A stretch of 64,000 nt of DNA from NCBI GenBank assembly GCA_900637675.1, contig LR134389.1, positions 1,550,001 through 1,614,000 on the forward strand, written 5' to 3'. Shown here piece by piece: positions 19,318 through 29,122 of this stretch. Position numbers and translations under genes: made by a program. The notes under the pieces were generated by a model. The model saw only the letters and a program-made list of their open reading frames with translations. It ran no database searches and was not told the DNA's origin. Position 1 is the stretch's first letter; each line of letters starts with the position of its first letter. This stretch comes from Streptococcus equi subsp. equi (lineage in GTDB: Bacteria > Bacillota > Bacilli > Lactobacillales > Streptococcaceae).

Positions 19318-21039
19318 ATGGCTTTTATTAAAACAACAACGAATAAAGAAGGTAGGACGCATGTCTACCTTGTAGAAGGGTATCGTAAAGATGGTAAGGT
19401 CAAACAGCGTATCCTTAAAAAATTTGGTCTCTTAGATGAGCTTGAATTGGAAGAACCAGGGATTCTTGAGCGTCTTAAGCGCGAAGCTAAAGAAGATACT
19501 TTAAATAACCCTAAGGTACTCCAGGTTTCCTATGACCTCCTTGCCCCCATGAACCAACCGGATCAATCTTATGGTTGGATGGTTTTGGATAATCTCTTCG
19601 AATCTCTGGGGCTCACAGCCTTTTTAAAGGGTATCAAAACGAAGTCTGAGTATGACTTAGTGCAAGTGCTAAAGCTATTAGTTTTTCAGAGAATTCTCCG
19701 ACCAGATAGTAAACTTGCCACCTATGCCTCTCAAGCAGACTTATTTGGCCATTGGGACATCAGCTTAAATGCCATTTATCGCTCCTTGAACAAATTGAAC
19801 ACCTTGAAAGATGATCTTCAACATCATCTTCACAAGGTAGTGAGTCAGATGATCAAACGTGAAGCCAGTCTCGTTTTCTACGATGTCACCAATTATTATT
19901 TTGAGACAGATATTCCAGATAACGAGTTGGTTTCAGAAAATGGAGAGATACTACAAGAAGGGCTTCGAAGACGTGGTCCGAGTAAGGAACACCGTCCAAA
20001 ACCCATTGTGCAATTAGGACTCTTTAGGGATACCAACGGTATTCCGATTAGCTATAAACTGTTTCGAGGTAATCAAACCGATCCTGTTACCTATCTTCCA
20101 GCGGTTGAGGAAGTCAAAAAACAATTTGGAATTGAGCGGTTAATTGTAGTCGCCGATAAGGCGATGAATAGTATGGCTAATGTTTCAGAAATGCTCAAGC
20201 AAGAAGATGGCTGGCTCTTCTCACAGAAACATCGCGGACGCCGAGGAGCTCCAAAAGATATTCAAGAACACATCCTTGATTCATCGGATTGGCAATTTAA
20301 CCCAGAACTTACCTTCGCTAAGAAATCTTATATCCGTGAACGGAAGTTAGGGAATAAAAAATCTTCCCCAGTGGTTCAAGAGAAGGTTCTCATCACTTGG
20401 TCTAAAAAATATGCCGACCGGGAGCGCATTCGTCGTGAAGGTGCTTTAGACTATGCCAGTCAGTTAACCAATGCGGAGCTTTTTCGTAGAACCAGTAAAA
20501 AGGGAGGCAAGAAATACCTAGAGCTCCAATATTTGGATAAAGAAACTGGCGAGGTTAAACCCTACTCTCCTTTGATTACGATTGATCAAGAACAGGCTGA
20601 TTTTGATGCTCAGTTTGATGGGATTAATGTGCTTGTCACGAGTGAAATAGAGATGACTGATGAGGAGATGTTAAATGCCTATAAAGAGCTAGCCAAGATT
20701 GAAGATTGTTTCCGTGTGACGAAAACAGAACTGGAAAGTCGTCCTGTTTACGTTTGGACGGAAAAACACATTCAAGCTCACTTTCTAACCTGTTTCATTG
20801 CTTTAGTTCATCTACGCCTCCTTCAACATCAGATAGATTGGCAGATGAGTCCTGAACGTATCATTACTGCCTTAAACAGTGCCAAGGTAACACCGTTACA
20901 AGATAACTACTACAGACTTCAAGAAAGCCTTGATATGCAGGAGTTAAACAGACTGCTAGGAATTGAATGGGCGAAGGGAATCGTTAAGTTTGAAGAGCTC
21001 AAACATTACGCTAAAAATCCATATACAACACTAAAATAA
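19318..21039 (+). CDS. IS1634-family transposase
   Basis: 573 residues, intact. The family start KEGRTHVYLVEGYRKDGKVKQRILKKFG is recognisable. A DDE catalytic core follows: Asp in VFYDVTNYYFE, Asp in LIVVADKAMNS, and a C-terminal YxxLxxIEDCFR segment with the catalytic Glu (the YREK-like motif of IS4-type enzymes). The gene has a long start region with a near -10 TATAAT just before the ATG. As frame and inverted repeats are intact the element may still be mobile. Confidence 0.92.
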   Translation: MAFIKTTTNKEGRTHVYLVEGYRKDGKVKQRILKKFGLLDELELEEPGILERLKREAKEDTLNNPKVLQVSYDLLAPMNQPDQSYGWMVLDNLFESLGLTAFLKGIKTKSEYDLVQVLKLLVFQRILRPDSKLATYASQADLFGHWDISLNAIYRSLNKLNTLKDDLQHHLHKVVSQMIKREASLVFYDVTNYYFETDIPDNELVSENGEILQEGLRRRGPSKEHRPKPIVQLGLFRDTNGIPISYKLFRGNQTDPVTYLPAVEEVKKQFGIERLIVVADKAMNSMANVSEMLKQEDGWLFSQKHRGRRGAPKDIQEHILDSSDWQFNPELTFAKKSYIRERKLGNKKSSPVVQEKVLITWSKKYADRERIRREGALDYASQLTNAELFRRTSKKGGKKYLELQYLDKETGEVKPYSPLITIDQEQADFDAQFDGINVLVTSEIEMTDEEMLNAYKELAKIEDCFRVTKTELESRPVYVWTEKHIQAHFLTCFIALVHLRLLQHQIDWQMSPERIITALNSAKVTPLQDNYYRLQESLDMQELNRLLGIEWAKGIVKFEELKHYAKNPYTTLK

Positions 21040-21042
21040 ATT

Positions 21043-21091
21043 TAAAGACCAGCAAAATCCCTTGGGACACAAGGGGTTAGCTGGTCTTTAC
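21043..21091 (+). terminator. Terminator after the transposase
   Basis: aaagaccagc pairs with gctggtcttt, with an inner cccttg/caaggg stem, a few bases after the stop codon. Confidence 0.75.
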
Positions 21092-21115
21092 TTGTTTTTA
21101 AGTGATAAAGTCGGG

Positions 21116-21208
21116 ATTATAACAAAAATCCACTTGAAAGGCTTATCACAAGTGGATTTTTCAGAAATATTGTACCAAATAGGCACGAGCTATTGATTGC
21201 TGCTATTT
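21116..21208. repeat. Right copy of the 93-bp target duplication
   Basis: Second copy of 19107-19199. It carries a duplicate of the rnc -10 box and of the 13-base-arm terminator (21124-21161), which lies downstream of the RofA-like gene. Confidence 0.9.
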
Positions 21209-21331
21209 AGCATAGGTGTTATCACGATCAGCAGTAAGCCAATCAAAACAGGTATCGCTAAAGCAAATCCTCACAAAAAATGGTCCAAAGAAAAACCTAG
21301 CAGCCTTATACCACTTGCTTAGCAAAAAAAC

Positions 21332-22846
21332 TTACTCTACCCTATCTCCAATCAAGAGCTGCTCTAAAAGCTGCTCGTAATGCTTACGATGAAAGTTCAG
21401 AATTGATTTTACCACTGTTTTTCCCTGCTCCTTAATGTAATCCATGCTCATACCAATTAAGACGCTCTTATCTGGAAATACCTGCTGCTCCTCAAGAAAA
21501 GGCAAAATATTATCACTCGTAATCACAAAATCAGGAGCCTGCTCATAATTTTCCAGACTATCTGTTAGCATGTTGATACGAGTAATATTAACCTTATAAG
21601 AAGGAATACTTGAGATAACAAAGTAAGACAAGACATCACCTAATGCTCTCTTGTTTTCAACGATGATGACCTCTACAGGCGGCAAGGACAGCTCAAGCAT
21701 CTGCTCCAAATGAAGGCACATAAAATGCAGGTGCCCTGGTGAGAGCGTTTCTGACTGGTAGCTAACCATCAGCCAGTCCTTGATTTGCTCCTCAACCTTT
21801 TCTAGCAGCAGCTGACTGCCTTGATACCTCTTTGAATAGTAATCCTGAAAGCTAATCAAATCATGCAATTGAAAGAGACATCTTCTGAAAAAGGGAAGCA
21901 AAAAATACATCTGATCCCTTAAATGAAGCTGACGACCAAACAACATTTCCAAGCGATTAACAAGCTCCTTATACAGCGGATCTTCTTCTAAGATATTGTA
22001 GACAAGACGTAATTGCTTGTCATTCCAATAATGCATAAGAAAAGAACTATCAACTGTAAGATAAACCAAGTAAAGATAATCTAAGTCACCAGAATTAAAC
22101 ACAACCTGAGTACGTGTCTCAATTTCTTGCTTAGCATAGCAACTGATTTGCTCAAAAATAGATAATTCTTTTAAACGATCAAATAAAGTAAGCTGTGGTA
22201 AGGATACATCATAATTCTGCCTCTTCCAAGACAGCATGAGTAAAATATCAAAAAGATAAAATTTCTTGTCCAAGAAAACAGTGGGCTTTAACCGCGTAGG
22301 GGTTAAAAAAATAAAGGCATGAATAATTTCCATATCCTTAGGTGTCATCTCATAAACAGCAAACCCATACTCCTTATGAAGCATGGCAATTAAGTAGCGA
22401 ATCCGGTACTCATCCCCTATAACCCGGTAATCATCGATATCCAAATGAATGGATTGCAGGTAGCCCTTTAGCTTATTGACAAGATGATAGGCCTTTGATT
22501 TGGAAATAAACTGTCTTCTGATGAAAGTTGTCAGACACTTTGTCCTGTAATTATCCGTCAACAGAAACTTCAACATTTTAAGCGTATCAGATGATGCATA
22601 AATACTGTGAAAATACTTCTCCTTGTTATTAGGATCAAACTCACAGGTAATGCCTGACTTCAATACAGTAATAGACAGGTCTTTGTCAAATAGTGCATTA
22701 ATCTGATTAAGGTATTCCTTAGCCTTTCGAGGGGTTATTGACGTCTGCGAGCACAATGAATCAAGTGTAATCTCTTTTTCTGTCAATAAGACAGCCAATA
22801 TTAGTTTTCGCTCAACAATATCTCTTTCTAAATAGTAATCTAACAA
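21332..22846 (-). CDS. RofA/Mga-family transcriptional regulator
   Basis: About 504 residues from a TTG start at 22846, chosen because AAGGAGAG lies just before it and the protein then starts LLDYYLERDIVERKLIL, like RofA. An upstream ATG at 22912 would add 22 unlikely residues. The N-terminal region has two winged helix-turn-helix parts (TLDSLCSQTSITPRKAKEYLNQI, then SKSKAYHLVNKLKGYL). PRD-like helical domains and a C-terminal EIIB-like domain (VEVIIVENKRALGDVLSYFVISS) follow. These proteins control adhesins and pili in pyogenic streptococci. No pilus genes lie next to it here. It could be another Mga-like regulator. Confidence 0.85.
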   Translation of the reverse strand: MLDYYLERDIVERKLILAVLLTEKEITLDSLCSQTSITPRKAKEYLNQINALFDKDLSITVLKSGITCEFDPNNKEKYFHSIYASSDTLKMLKFLLTDNYRTKCLTTFIRRQFISKSKAYHLVNKLKGYLQSIHLDIDDYRVIGDEYRIRYLIAMLHKEYGFAVYEMTPKDMEIIHAFIFLTPTRLKPTVFLDKKFYLFDILLMLSWKRQNYDVSLPQLTLFDRLKELSIFEQISCYAKQEIETRTQVVFNSGDLDYLYLVYLTVDSSFLMHYWNDKQLRLVYNILEEDPLYKELVNRLEMLFGRQLHLRDQMYFLLPFFRRCLFQLHDLISFQDYYSKRYQGSQLLLEKVEEQIKDWLMVSYQSETLSPGHLHFMCLHLEQMLELSLPPVEVIIVENKRALGDVLSYFVISSIPSYKVNITRINMLTDSLENYEQAPDFVITSDNILPFLEEQQVFPDKSVLIGMSMDYIKEQGKTVVKSILNFHRKHYEQLLEQLLIGDRVE

Positions 22847-22912
22847 AATAATCTCTCTCCTTATTAGTTTGTATGACCATATACATTTTAGTTGATAGGA
22901 TTTAAAAGTCAA

Positions 22913-23900
22913 CTAAAAAAATACACAAAAAATAACGACTGCTTCCTTTCAAGGATCATCTGAAAATGATAAATAAAAAAGACTGAAAATATTTTATAAA
23001 ATAACCTATAAGAGTATACAGTCAATAGCTTATAAAATCAAGCCTTATGATAATACCTTGACAAATTAGCCTTTTTTAGACATTTTATGAGAATGTCATT
23101 TTACTAACATAATCAGAATATTAGTAACTTAATTAAAGATAAAAAAACCGAAATAAATGCAAAAACCAAGACAAAATCGCCACATGATACTACTGTCAAC
23201 TTAAAGACTATTCTTTGAAAAATTATCTTTATAAATTCATTATTTTTAATAAAAATAAGACAAAAGATGAGAAAAATAGCCAAAAAGCTACTAATCTCAG
23301 CAGCCTTGCAAACTGGCAGCGACATTATAGGTAAAATGATAACGCTGAGAAACAAGCCCTTCTCTTTTTATACATATTATACATAATCCCTACAATAACA
23401 GTAGTTATGGTTTTACATCGTCAAATCATTAGAGAAACCATATATGCTAAACTGTCATAGCCTCCACTACTCTCTAGGAGATGATAGAGATGACCCGCTT
23501 AGTAACAAGCCTAAAAGTATCTTGCAATAGCTTCTAAAGCTTTGCTTGCAGTAAAAAAGGTGAGCGTTCTAGCCTAAATGCTTGTCACACATAAGCAAGC
23601 CTCAGACAGCCTCAAAATAAGCTTTTCCATAGCAAGTCTGTCACGCTGGACGGGATAGGGGTCTTATATCTCATTAATATATAAAATAAATCTCTCGGCC
23701 ACATAATACATTGTTACCTACAGACGAATTCCTCAATTTAGATAACCTAAGTTCTTCTTCCCTTTAATCAACAACATATAAACTAAGCTTAAAAACTACA
23801 ATAAAGAAATACAGCAAAAGATAATTTTTCAAATAAAATATTGGAACTTCAACATGAATATGCTATAATGAAACAACTAAAGGATGATTAAGGATGTAGA
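22913..23900. other. Gene-poor AT-rich stretch, no supported gene
   Basis: About 1 kb. The only sizeable frame (23113-23355, minus) would encode a hydrophobic 80-residue peptide, but it has an unusual start and no good ribosome site, so I do not call it a gene. No clear IS relic was found. It ends with the ribosome site of the methyltransferase gene. Confidence 0.5.
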
Positions 23901-25832
23901 ATGAGATATATTGGTTCTAAAAAATTATTGTTGACAGAAATTAAGACCATGCTAGACAAACATAAAACTGGTGATGAAGAAGTTTTTTTTAGATTTATTT
24001 GCAGGCACTAATGTGGTTTCAAACTTCTTTAAACAATATTATACTGTTTATTCTAATGATATTTTATACTTTAACTATGTTAAAGCAAAGGCTATTATAG
24101 AAAATAATTCTTACCTATCCTTTAATAAACTAAAAGCAGTAGGAATTTTAGATCCAATTGATTATCTACAAAGGCTTAATGGTAAAATTGGATATTACAC
24201 AAAAAATTACTCTCCTCTAGGAGATTGTATGTATCTAACACAAGAAAATACTGAAAAAATTGATAATATCAGACAGATCATAGAAGATTGGAACAACAAT
24301 CAATTACTCACAGAGTACGAATATTTTTACCTTTTAAATGCTTTGATAGAAGCTATTCCTTATGTTAGTAATATTACTGGAACCTATGGCGCTTTTCTCA
24401 AGCATTGGGACAACCGAGCGTTGCATTCCTTAACATTAGCAGAAGAAACTATTTTTGATAATTATCGTCCTAACAAAGCGTTTAATGAAAATGCTAATGA
24501 ATTAGTCAAAAAATAAAAGCAGATATTGTTTACATTGATACCCCCTACAATGCTCGACAATACGCATCAAATTATCATTTACTCGAAAACATCGCCCGAC
24601 ATCAAAAGCCAATTTTAAAAGGGATTACTAAAATTTTTGATTGGAAAACTCTTAAAAGTGATTATTCAACAAAAACAAAGGCTTTAAAAGCAATGGAAGA
24701 TTTAATTGCTAATATTAATGCTAGTCATATCATTCTAAGTTACAATACCGAGGGTATTATATCCGAAGAAGATTTAACACTTTTACTTCAACGATATTCG
24801 TTCAATAATCAAATTGATGTGAAACGGATTCCTTACCGAAAATATCAATCTAAGAAAAAATCTCAGAACAAAGACTTATACGAACTTCTTTTTTATATTC
24901 AAAGAAAGCCGATAAATAATCGCTTCAAATCACAAACTAAAAAAAAGGCAGCCATCATCAGTCAAAAAAAGTATATAAAAAGCCCATTAAATTATATCGG
25001 TGGAAAATATCGACTGCTAAATCAAATCATTCCAATTTTTCCCCGACATATCAATACATTTGTTGATATGTTTAGTGGGGGGGCAAACGTTGGTATCAAT
25101 GTTCCTGCTAAAAAACACATCTTTAATGATATGAACTATCGCATTAATGACATGTTTCGATATTTTCAATCACATGACCCACTTGAGATACTTGAACAAA
25201 TTGAGCATCGAATTTCAGAATATCAACTCAGCAAGACCAATGAACAAGGCTTTTTAACATTCCGAAAACATTATAATACTCATCCAAATCCACTAGACTT
25301 ATACGTACTATCGTCTTATAGCTATAACTATCAATTTCGCTTTAATAACTCAATGGAATTCAATAACCCATTCGGCAGAAATAGAAGTCATTTTAGTGAA
25401 AATATGAAATCCAATCTACTCAATTTTGTAGCTCGACTACACCGTTTAGATGCCACTTTCTCTGATCAATTTTTCTCAGATTTTGATATTTCTACATTAT
25501 CAATAGATGATTTTGTTTATCTTGATCCCCCCTACCTCATAACGACTGGCAGCTATAATGATGGAAATCGTGGCTTCACAAACTGGGGCGAAAAACAAGA
25601 AATTGAAATGTATCAATTAATAAGAGACCTTAACAAGAAACAAATTAAGGTTGCACTTAGTAATGTTCTTGTTCATAAAGGAAAGCACAATGATTTACTT
25701 GAGCAATTTGTTCAAGATGAAAGTCTATATCTCACCACTTTAAATTACAATTATAAAAATGCTTCATACAACACAAGAAAAGAAGATAGCATTGAAGTAT
25801 TGATTACCAATTATAAACCAAATCCAAAATAA
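23901..25832 (+). pseudogene. FokI-type double adenine methyltransferase (type IIS), two frameshifts
   Basis: Frame-restored length about 643 residues, close to M.FokI (647). It is a fusion of two Dam-like N6-adenine methylases. Domain 1 starts MRYIGSKKLLLTEI, has FLDLFAGTNVV (SAM-binding) and the catalytic DTPYN. Domain 2 starts PLNYIGGKYRLL, has FVDMFSGGANVGIN and catalytic DPPY. Such pairs methylate one strand each of an asymmetric site. The breaks are a T8 tract (23983-23990), where T7 restores the frame, and an A6 tract (24508-24513), where A7 does. AAGGA precedes the ATG at 23901. It converges with the restriction gene. If both breaks are real, the first domain is lost. Confidence 0.85.
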
Positions 25833-25833
25833 T

Positions 25834-25862
25834 AAAAGCATAGTTGAATTAGCTATGCTTTT
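25834..25862. terminator. Shared terminator between the converging R and M genes
   Basis: aaaagcatag (25834-25843) and ctatgctttt (25853-25862) form a symmetrical hairpin that overlaps the last codons of the restriction gene and works for both strands. Confidence 0.75.
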
Positions 25863-27497
25863 ACAAATTCAATTTCTTTATTTTGAAAATAAGATGGTAA
25901 ATCGGAAATATGCAGTTGTCCTTTAAGAACCAAATCTGCTCCCAAAAGCAATTGCTCTACATTGAGGGCTGCTCCCTTAATTTGTGTTTCATTAGAGGTA
26001 TAATCAAGCTGCTCTTGAAATTTTCCAATGAATTTACTTGACACCCACATAAAATAAAACTCTTCTTGTGGAATCGTATCTGGAAAAGCTTCCCACCACT
26101 TTATCGGATTACGATTTTCATCTCGTCGCTTATTATCCTCAATATACCGAATCATTTCATCAGCCTGATTGATAGATTTAGAATAACCTTTTCCATAAGC
26201 CTTTGTATCTACAATCACACCAAAACGATCTTGATAGAGTAAACCATCTGGCTTTCTGCCACCACCTAAAAGCTTAGAATGCAATCTATATACATTTCTA
26301 AATAATTCCATTGTAACAATTTCAAAATCTCGATTTCGCTTACCATCGTAAGCAATATCAAGCAATTCAATATATTTCATTGGTAAATTAGTCTCTTTTA
26401 AAAATTTTGCCTTACGCTTTTCTGCCTGCTCATCCTTTAATTCTTGTGTAATTTCTAGTTCAGGAATAGAAAATCGTTGATCTTATCCTTCAAAGAAACT
26501 CTATTGCTAGAAATATCTATCCTCAAACCAAAATAATTCAATCCTTGAATATCTGATAAGATAATCTCCAGTTCATCGTAAAAACCCTTAGCCCTTAGTT
26601 TATCTGATAGAATAGCCAAAGAATTAGTTTCTTGGAGAAACTTGACGATATAAGCTCTCCGAGTACGAACATACTCGCGATTATTGCCATGAGTTGCAAA
26701 AAATTCCCACATCACAAATTTTTCAAGCTTGCTATGCTTAGAATCCCCCTGAGCTTGTCGTAAAGCATGAAGACCACGACCATTAATTTTATAACCTTGA
26801 AATCCATCTTTTTCACCATTAGTAAAGGTACGCTTAATCGTTTGTGAATCAACCAAACCAACATTTTTTAGCCAATTACAAATACCGCGTGCATATTTAT
26901 CACTTGTTCCTTCTATATCAGCTTTAATAAGTTTTTTCTCTGATTTAGTGGCAGATCCTAACCAATCAAACATAATATCTTCATTATAGGAAGTAAAGCC
27001 TTTTTCACCACGAAAACCAAGCTGCTCACCTAAATAATATTTAGTACAATAAGTACCGCTATCAGCCAATAAAGATAAGATTTGTGTAGCTGGCGGGTAT
27101 GACAACAGTGCCTTTCTTAAAATAGCAGTTTCTTCTTCCGAATTAATTATTGCCCTAGAAAAATGCAACCCCTTCGAAGTAATTGAAAACATATCCGTTT
27201 CTCTATCTACCGACACAAAATTCAGGCTAACAGCCCATCTTAAAAAACCATCTGATGTCCAATTATCCGTCCAAGTTTTACCTGTATTTTTTGCCTGTTG
27301 AGGTACGATGCTGATTTGAATCAAAGAATCTGCCATTGCATCTGAACGCTTTCGGGGAGATTTGTTATTCTTATCCTTTGATGTTCCAACTAATTCTAAA
27401 TATGAAAATGATTGAATCCCATTAATCAGTTTGTTTCTGAGTGATTCTCGTGGTACTTCAAAGAAATCTGTACCCAACCATAAGTTCTTATTTTCAT
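25853..27497 (-). pseudogene. FokI-like type IIS restriction endonuclease, two frameshifts
   Basis: Restored length about 548 residues (FokI 583). Starting at 27497 (AAGGAG 5 bases upstream) it reads MKIRTYGWVQ, like FokI KIRTFGWVQN. One missing A near 27467 shifts to the frame ending at 26455. That recognition region matches FokI in YKELVGT/SYLELVGT, DNW(S/T)SDGFLRWA, SSYPPA/LSYPPA, SDKYAR and EYVRTRRA. A second missing base (A4 on the plus strand at 26470-26473) separates it from the cleavage domain, which matches FokI through KYIELIEIA/KYIELLDIA, GG.RKPDG, GVIVDTKAY (catalytic Asp and D-x-K), QADEM and the WW pair. It cuts outside its site as a dimer. FokI and StsI recognise GGATG; that this one does too is a guess. 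Confidence 0.88.
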
Positions 27498-27698
27498 AAG
27501 AGCTCCTTAATCTTATACTTATTATCTTTATTATAGCATATAATTAATCCTTCCAGTTAGCATTATCACAAAGCAACAACATTTCTTATTTAATGGGGCT
27601 ACTATGTAGCTATTTTAATACATGTTTTTACCTCACGAAAACACCCCCACTTGTCAAGTCTGTAACTGTACTGACCCCCAAAAGTTGGACACGACATA

Positions 27699-28502
27699 TT
27701 AGTGAAAGGATTTAGTTCTGTATTGCACAGGGCTAAGTCTTTTTAGCTTTGCTTTAATGCGTTTGTTGTTGTAGTAAAAAATGTAATCTGTAATAGCTTG
27801 TTCAAGCTCATTAAGGGATTGATAAGTTGTCTCAAGGCCGTAAAACATCTCAGATTTGAGAATACCAAAGAAGGACTCCATCATCCCATTATCTGGACTA
27901 TTTCCCTTGCGAGACATGGATGGACGAATGCCTTTAGTCTCCAAAAAGTGATGATAAGACTGATGTTGATATTGCCAGCCTTGATCGCTGTGGAGAATCG
28001 TTCCATTGTACGAATCCGCTGGAAAAGCCTTCTCAAGCATGGTTTGTACTTGCTTCAAGTCAGGCGATCGAGACAGGGTGAAATCAATAATCTCACTGTT
28101 ATAGCCGTCAAGAACAGGCGATAGATAGAGTTTCCCCTCAGGTAAGGTAAATTCCGTCACATCGGTATAGCACTTCTCGTAGGGCTTAGAACCTTCAAAC
28201 TGACGTTTAATCAGATTATCAGCCTTTTTGCCAACCTCACCTTTGTAAGAAGAATACTTGCGCTTACGACGGATACGAGCTTTTAAGCCCATGACAGTCA
28301 TCAAACGTTGTACTTTTTTGTGATTGACGATAAAACCACGATTTCTTAGTTCCAGATGAATGCGACGATAGCCATAATTGCCATGATGTTCATCATAGAT
28401 GCCTTGAATGAGCTCCTTTAAGTCCATGTCCTTATCTTCTTGAGCTAGTTGCTTGACTTGATAATAATAGGTTGACCGCGATAAATCAAGGATTTCAAGC
28501 AA
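27699..28502 (-). CDS. IS3-family transposase OrfB (DDE domain), copy 1
   Basis: 267 residues from the ATG-like start, with the IS3 HTH_21 region (IYDEHHGNYGYRRIH) and the rve integrase core: CYTDVTEF (first Asp), ILHSDQGWQYQ (second Asp) and NGMMESFFGILKSEM (Glu). It is probably made as an OrfAB fusion. The OrfB frame extends upstream into OrfA, and a slippery heptamer A-AAA-AAG at 28592-28598 is in the right phase for -1 frameshifting. It differs from the second copy by Arg for Gly near the C-terminus (KLKRLSP). Confidence 0.93.
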   Translation of the reverse strand: MLEILDLSRSTYYYQVKQLAQEDKDMDLKELIQGIYDEHHGNYGYRRIHLELRNRGFIVNHKKVQRLMTVMGLKARIRRKRKYSSYKGEVGKKADNLIKRQFEGSKPYEKCYTDVTEFTLPEGKLYLSPVLDGYNSEIIDFTLSRSPDLKQVQTMLEKAFPADSYNGTILHSDQGWQYQHQSYHHFLETKGIRPSMSRKGNSPDNGMMESFFGILKSEMFYGLETTYQSLNELEQAITDYIFYYNNKRIKAKLKRLSPVQYRTKSFH

Positions 28503-28525
28503 AGTTGCTAGAGAAAATTGACCGA

Positions 28526-29041
28526 TTAATTCTTGGATGATTTCTGTTGCTCTTTGAGCTTTGCTTCGTCCCTCAACCGGTATTCTCTCAGCTTTTTTAG
28601 CACAGCATTCTCCGCTCTAAGGTAGTCTAATTCTTTTTGGAGTCGCTCCAACTCTGTCATTTGTTCTAAAGTCTTCTTTGGTTGACGTCCCATCTTTGGT
28701 GGCCTCCCTCTTCTTTTCTCAAGAATAGTATAGCCGTTTTTCTTGTATTGCGCTATCCACCTTGAAAGCATACTAGAATTTGGTAAAGCATAGTCTAAGG
28801 ACGTCTGTTTTTGAGATTGACCATCAATCAGAACTTTATCTATTATCTCTTGCTTCAGTTCTGGAGAATAATAACTATTCTTACCTTTTTGGACAATGGC
28901 TAACCCATACCTGTCAATCAGGCGAATCATGTATTTGAGGTCAGATTCTGCAATACTAAACTTTTCTGATAAGCATTTAATGGACTTTCCAATGTGCCGT
29001 AGCTCATAGATTTGAACCTTGTCTTCATAACTCAATGTCAT
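28526..29041 (-). CDS. IS3-family transposase OrfA (helix-turn-helix), copy 1
   Basis: 171 residues. Two helix-turn-helix units ([20 protein letters not shown] and a second around [20 protein letters not shown]) and a C-terminal leucine-zipper-like helix ([21 protein letters not shown]). It binds the IS ends and, through -1 frameshifting at the A6G tract, supplies the DNA-binding half of the OrfAB transposase. Confidence 0.93.
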   Translation of the reverse strand: MTLSYEDKVQIYELRHIGKSIKCLSEKFSIAESDLKYMIRLIDRYGLAIVQKGKNSYYSPELKQEIIDKVLIDGQSQKQTSLDYALPNSSMLSRWIAQYKKNGYTILEKRRGRPPKMGRQPKKTLEQMTELERLQKELDYLRAENAVLKKLREYRLRDEAKLKEQQKSSKN

Positions 29042-29122
29042 AAAAATAGCCCCCCAATTGTTAGATTTTATGTCTAACTTTTGGGGGGCAGTTCAGTAAC
29101 AAGCAGGGGTGAAGTCATAAGG

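Larger units (their letters stand above)
19200..21115 (+). mobile_element. IS1634/IS4-superfamily insertion sequence
   Basis: About 1.92 kb. Its ends carry a perfect 17-base inverted repeat, TCCCGACTTTATCACTT reading inward, counting the base shared with the duplication. It encodes one long transposase and has its own terminator hairpins: one ahead of the gene (19228-19260), which would block outside transcription, and one after it (about 21043-21091). The flanking 93-bp direct repeats fit IS1634, known for unusually long and variable target duplications. Confidence 0.88.
27667..29095 (-). mobile_element. IS3-family element (IS150/IS861-like), copy 1
   Basis: 1429 bases. Imperfect terminal inverted repeats: TGAACTGCCCCCCAAAAGTT at the orfA side and TGTACTGACCCCCAAAAGTT at the orfB side. 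It is flanked by the 5-base direct repeat gtaac (27662-27666 and 29096-29100), so it is a clean insertion. It lies just downstream of vicX and is nearly identical to the inverted copy at 36598-38026. Confidence 0.92.

Noticed and set aside
23113..23355. 80-residue hydrophobic frame as a small membrane protein
   Set aside because: TTG-type start with a badly placed ribosome site, no neighbour logic, and AT-rich sequence prone to hydrophobic chance frames.
23983..23990. T8 tract as a phase-variation switch of the methyltransferase
   Set aside because: Possible but unsupported: the gene has a second break, the restriction gene is broken as well, and similar indels occur in genes with shorter tracts.
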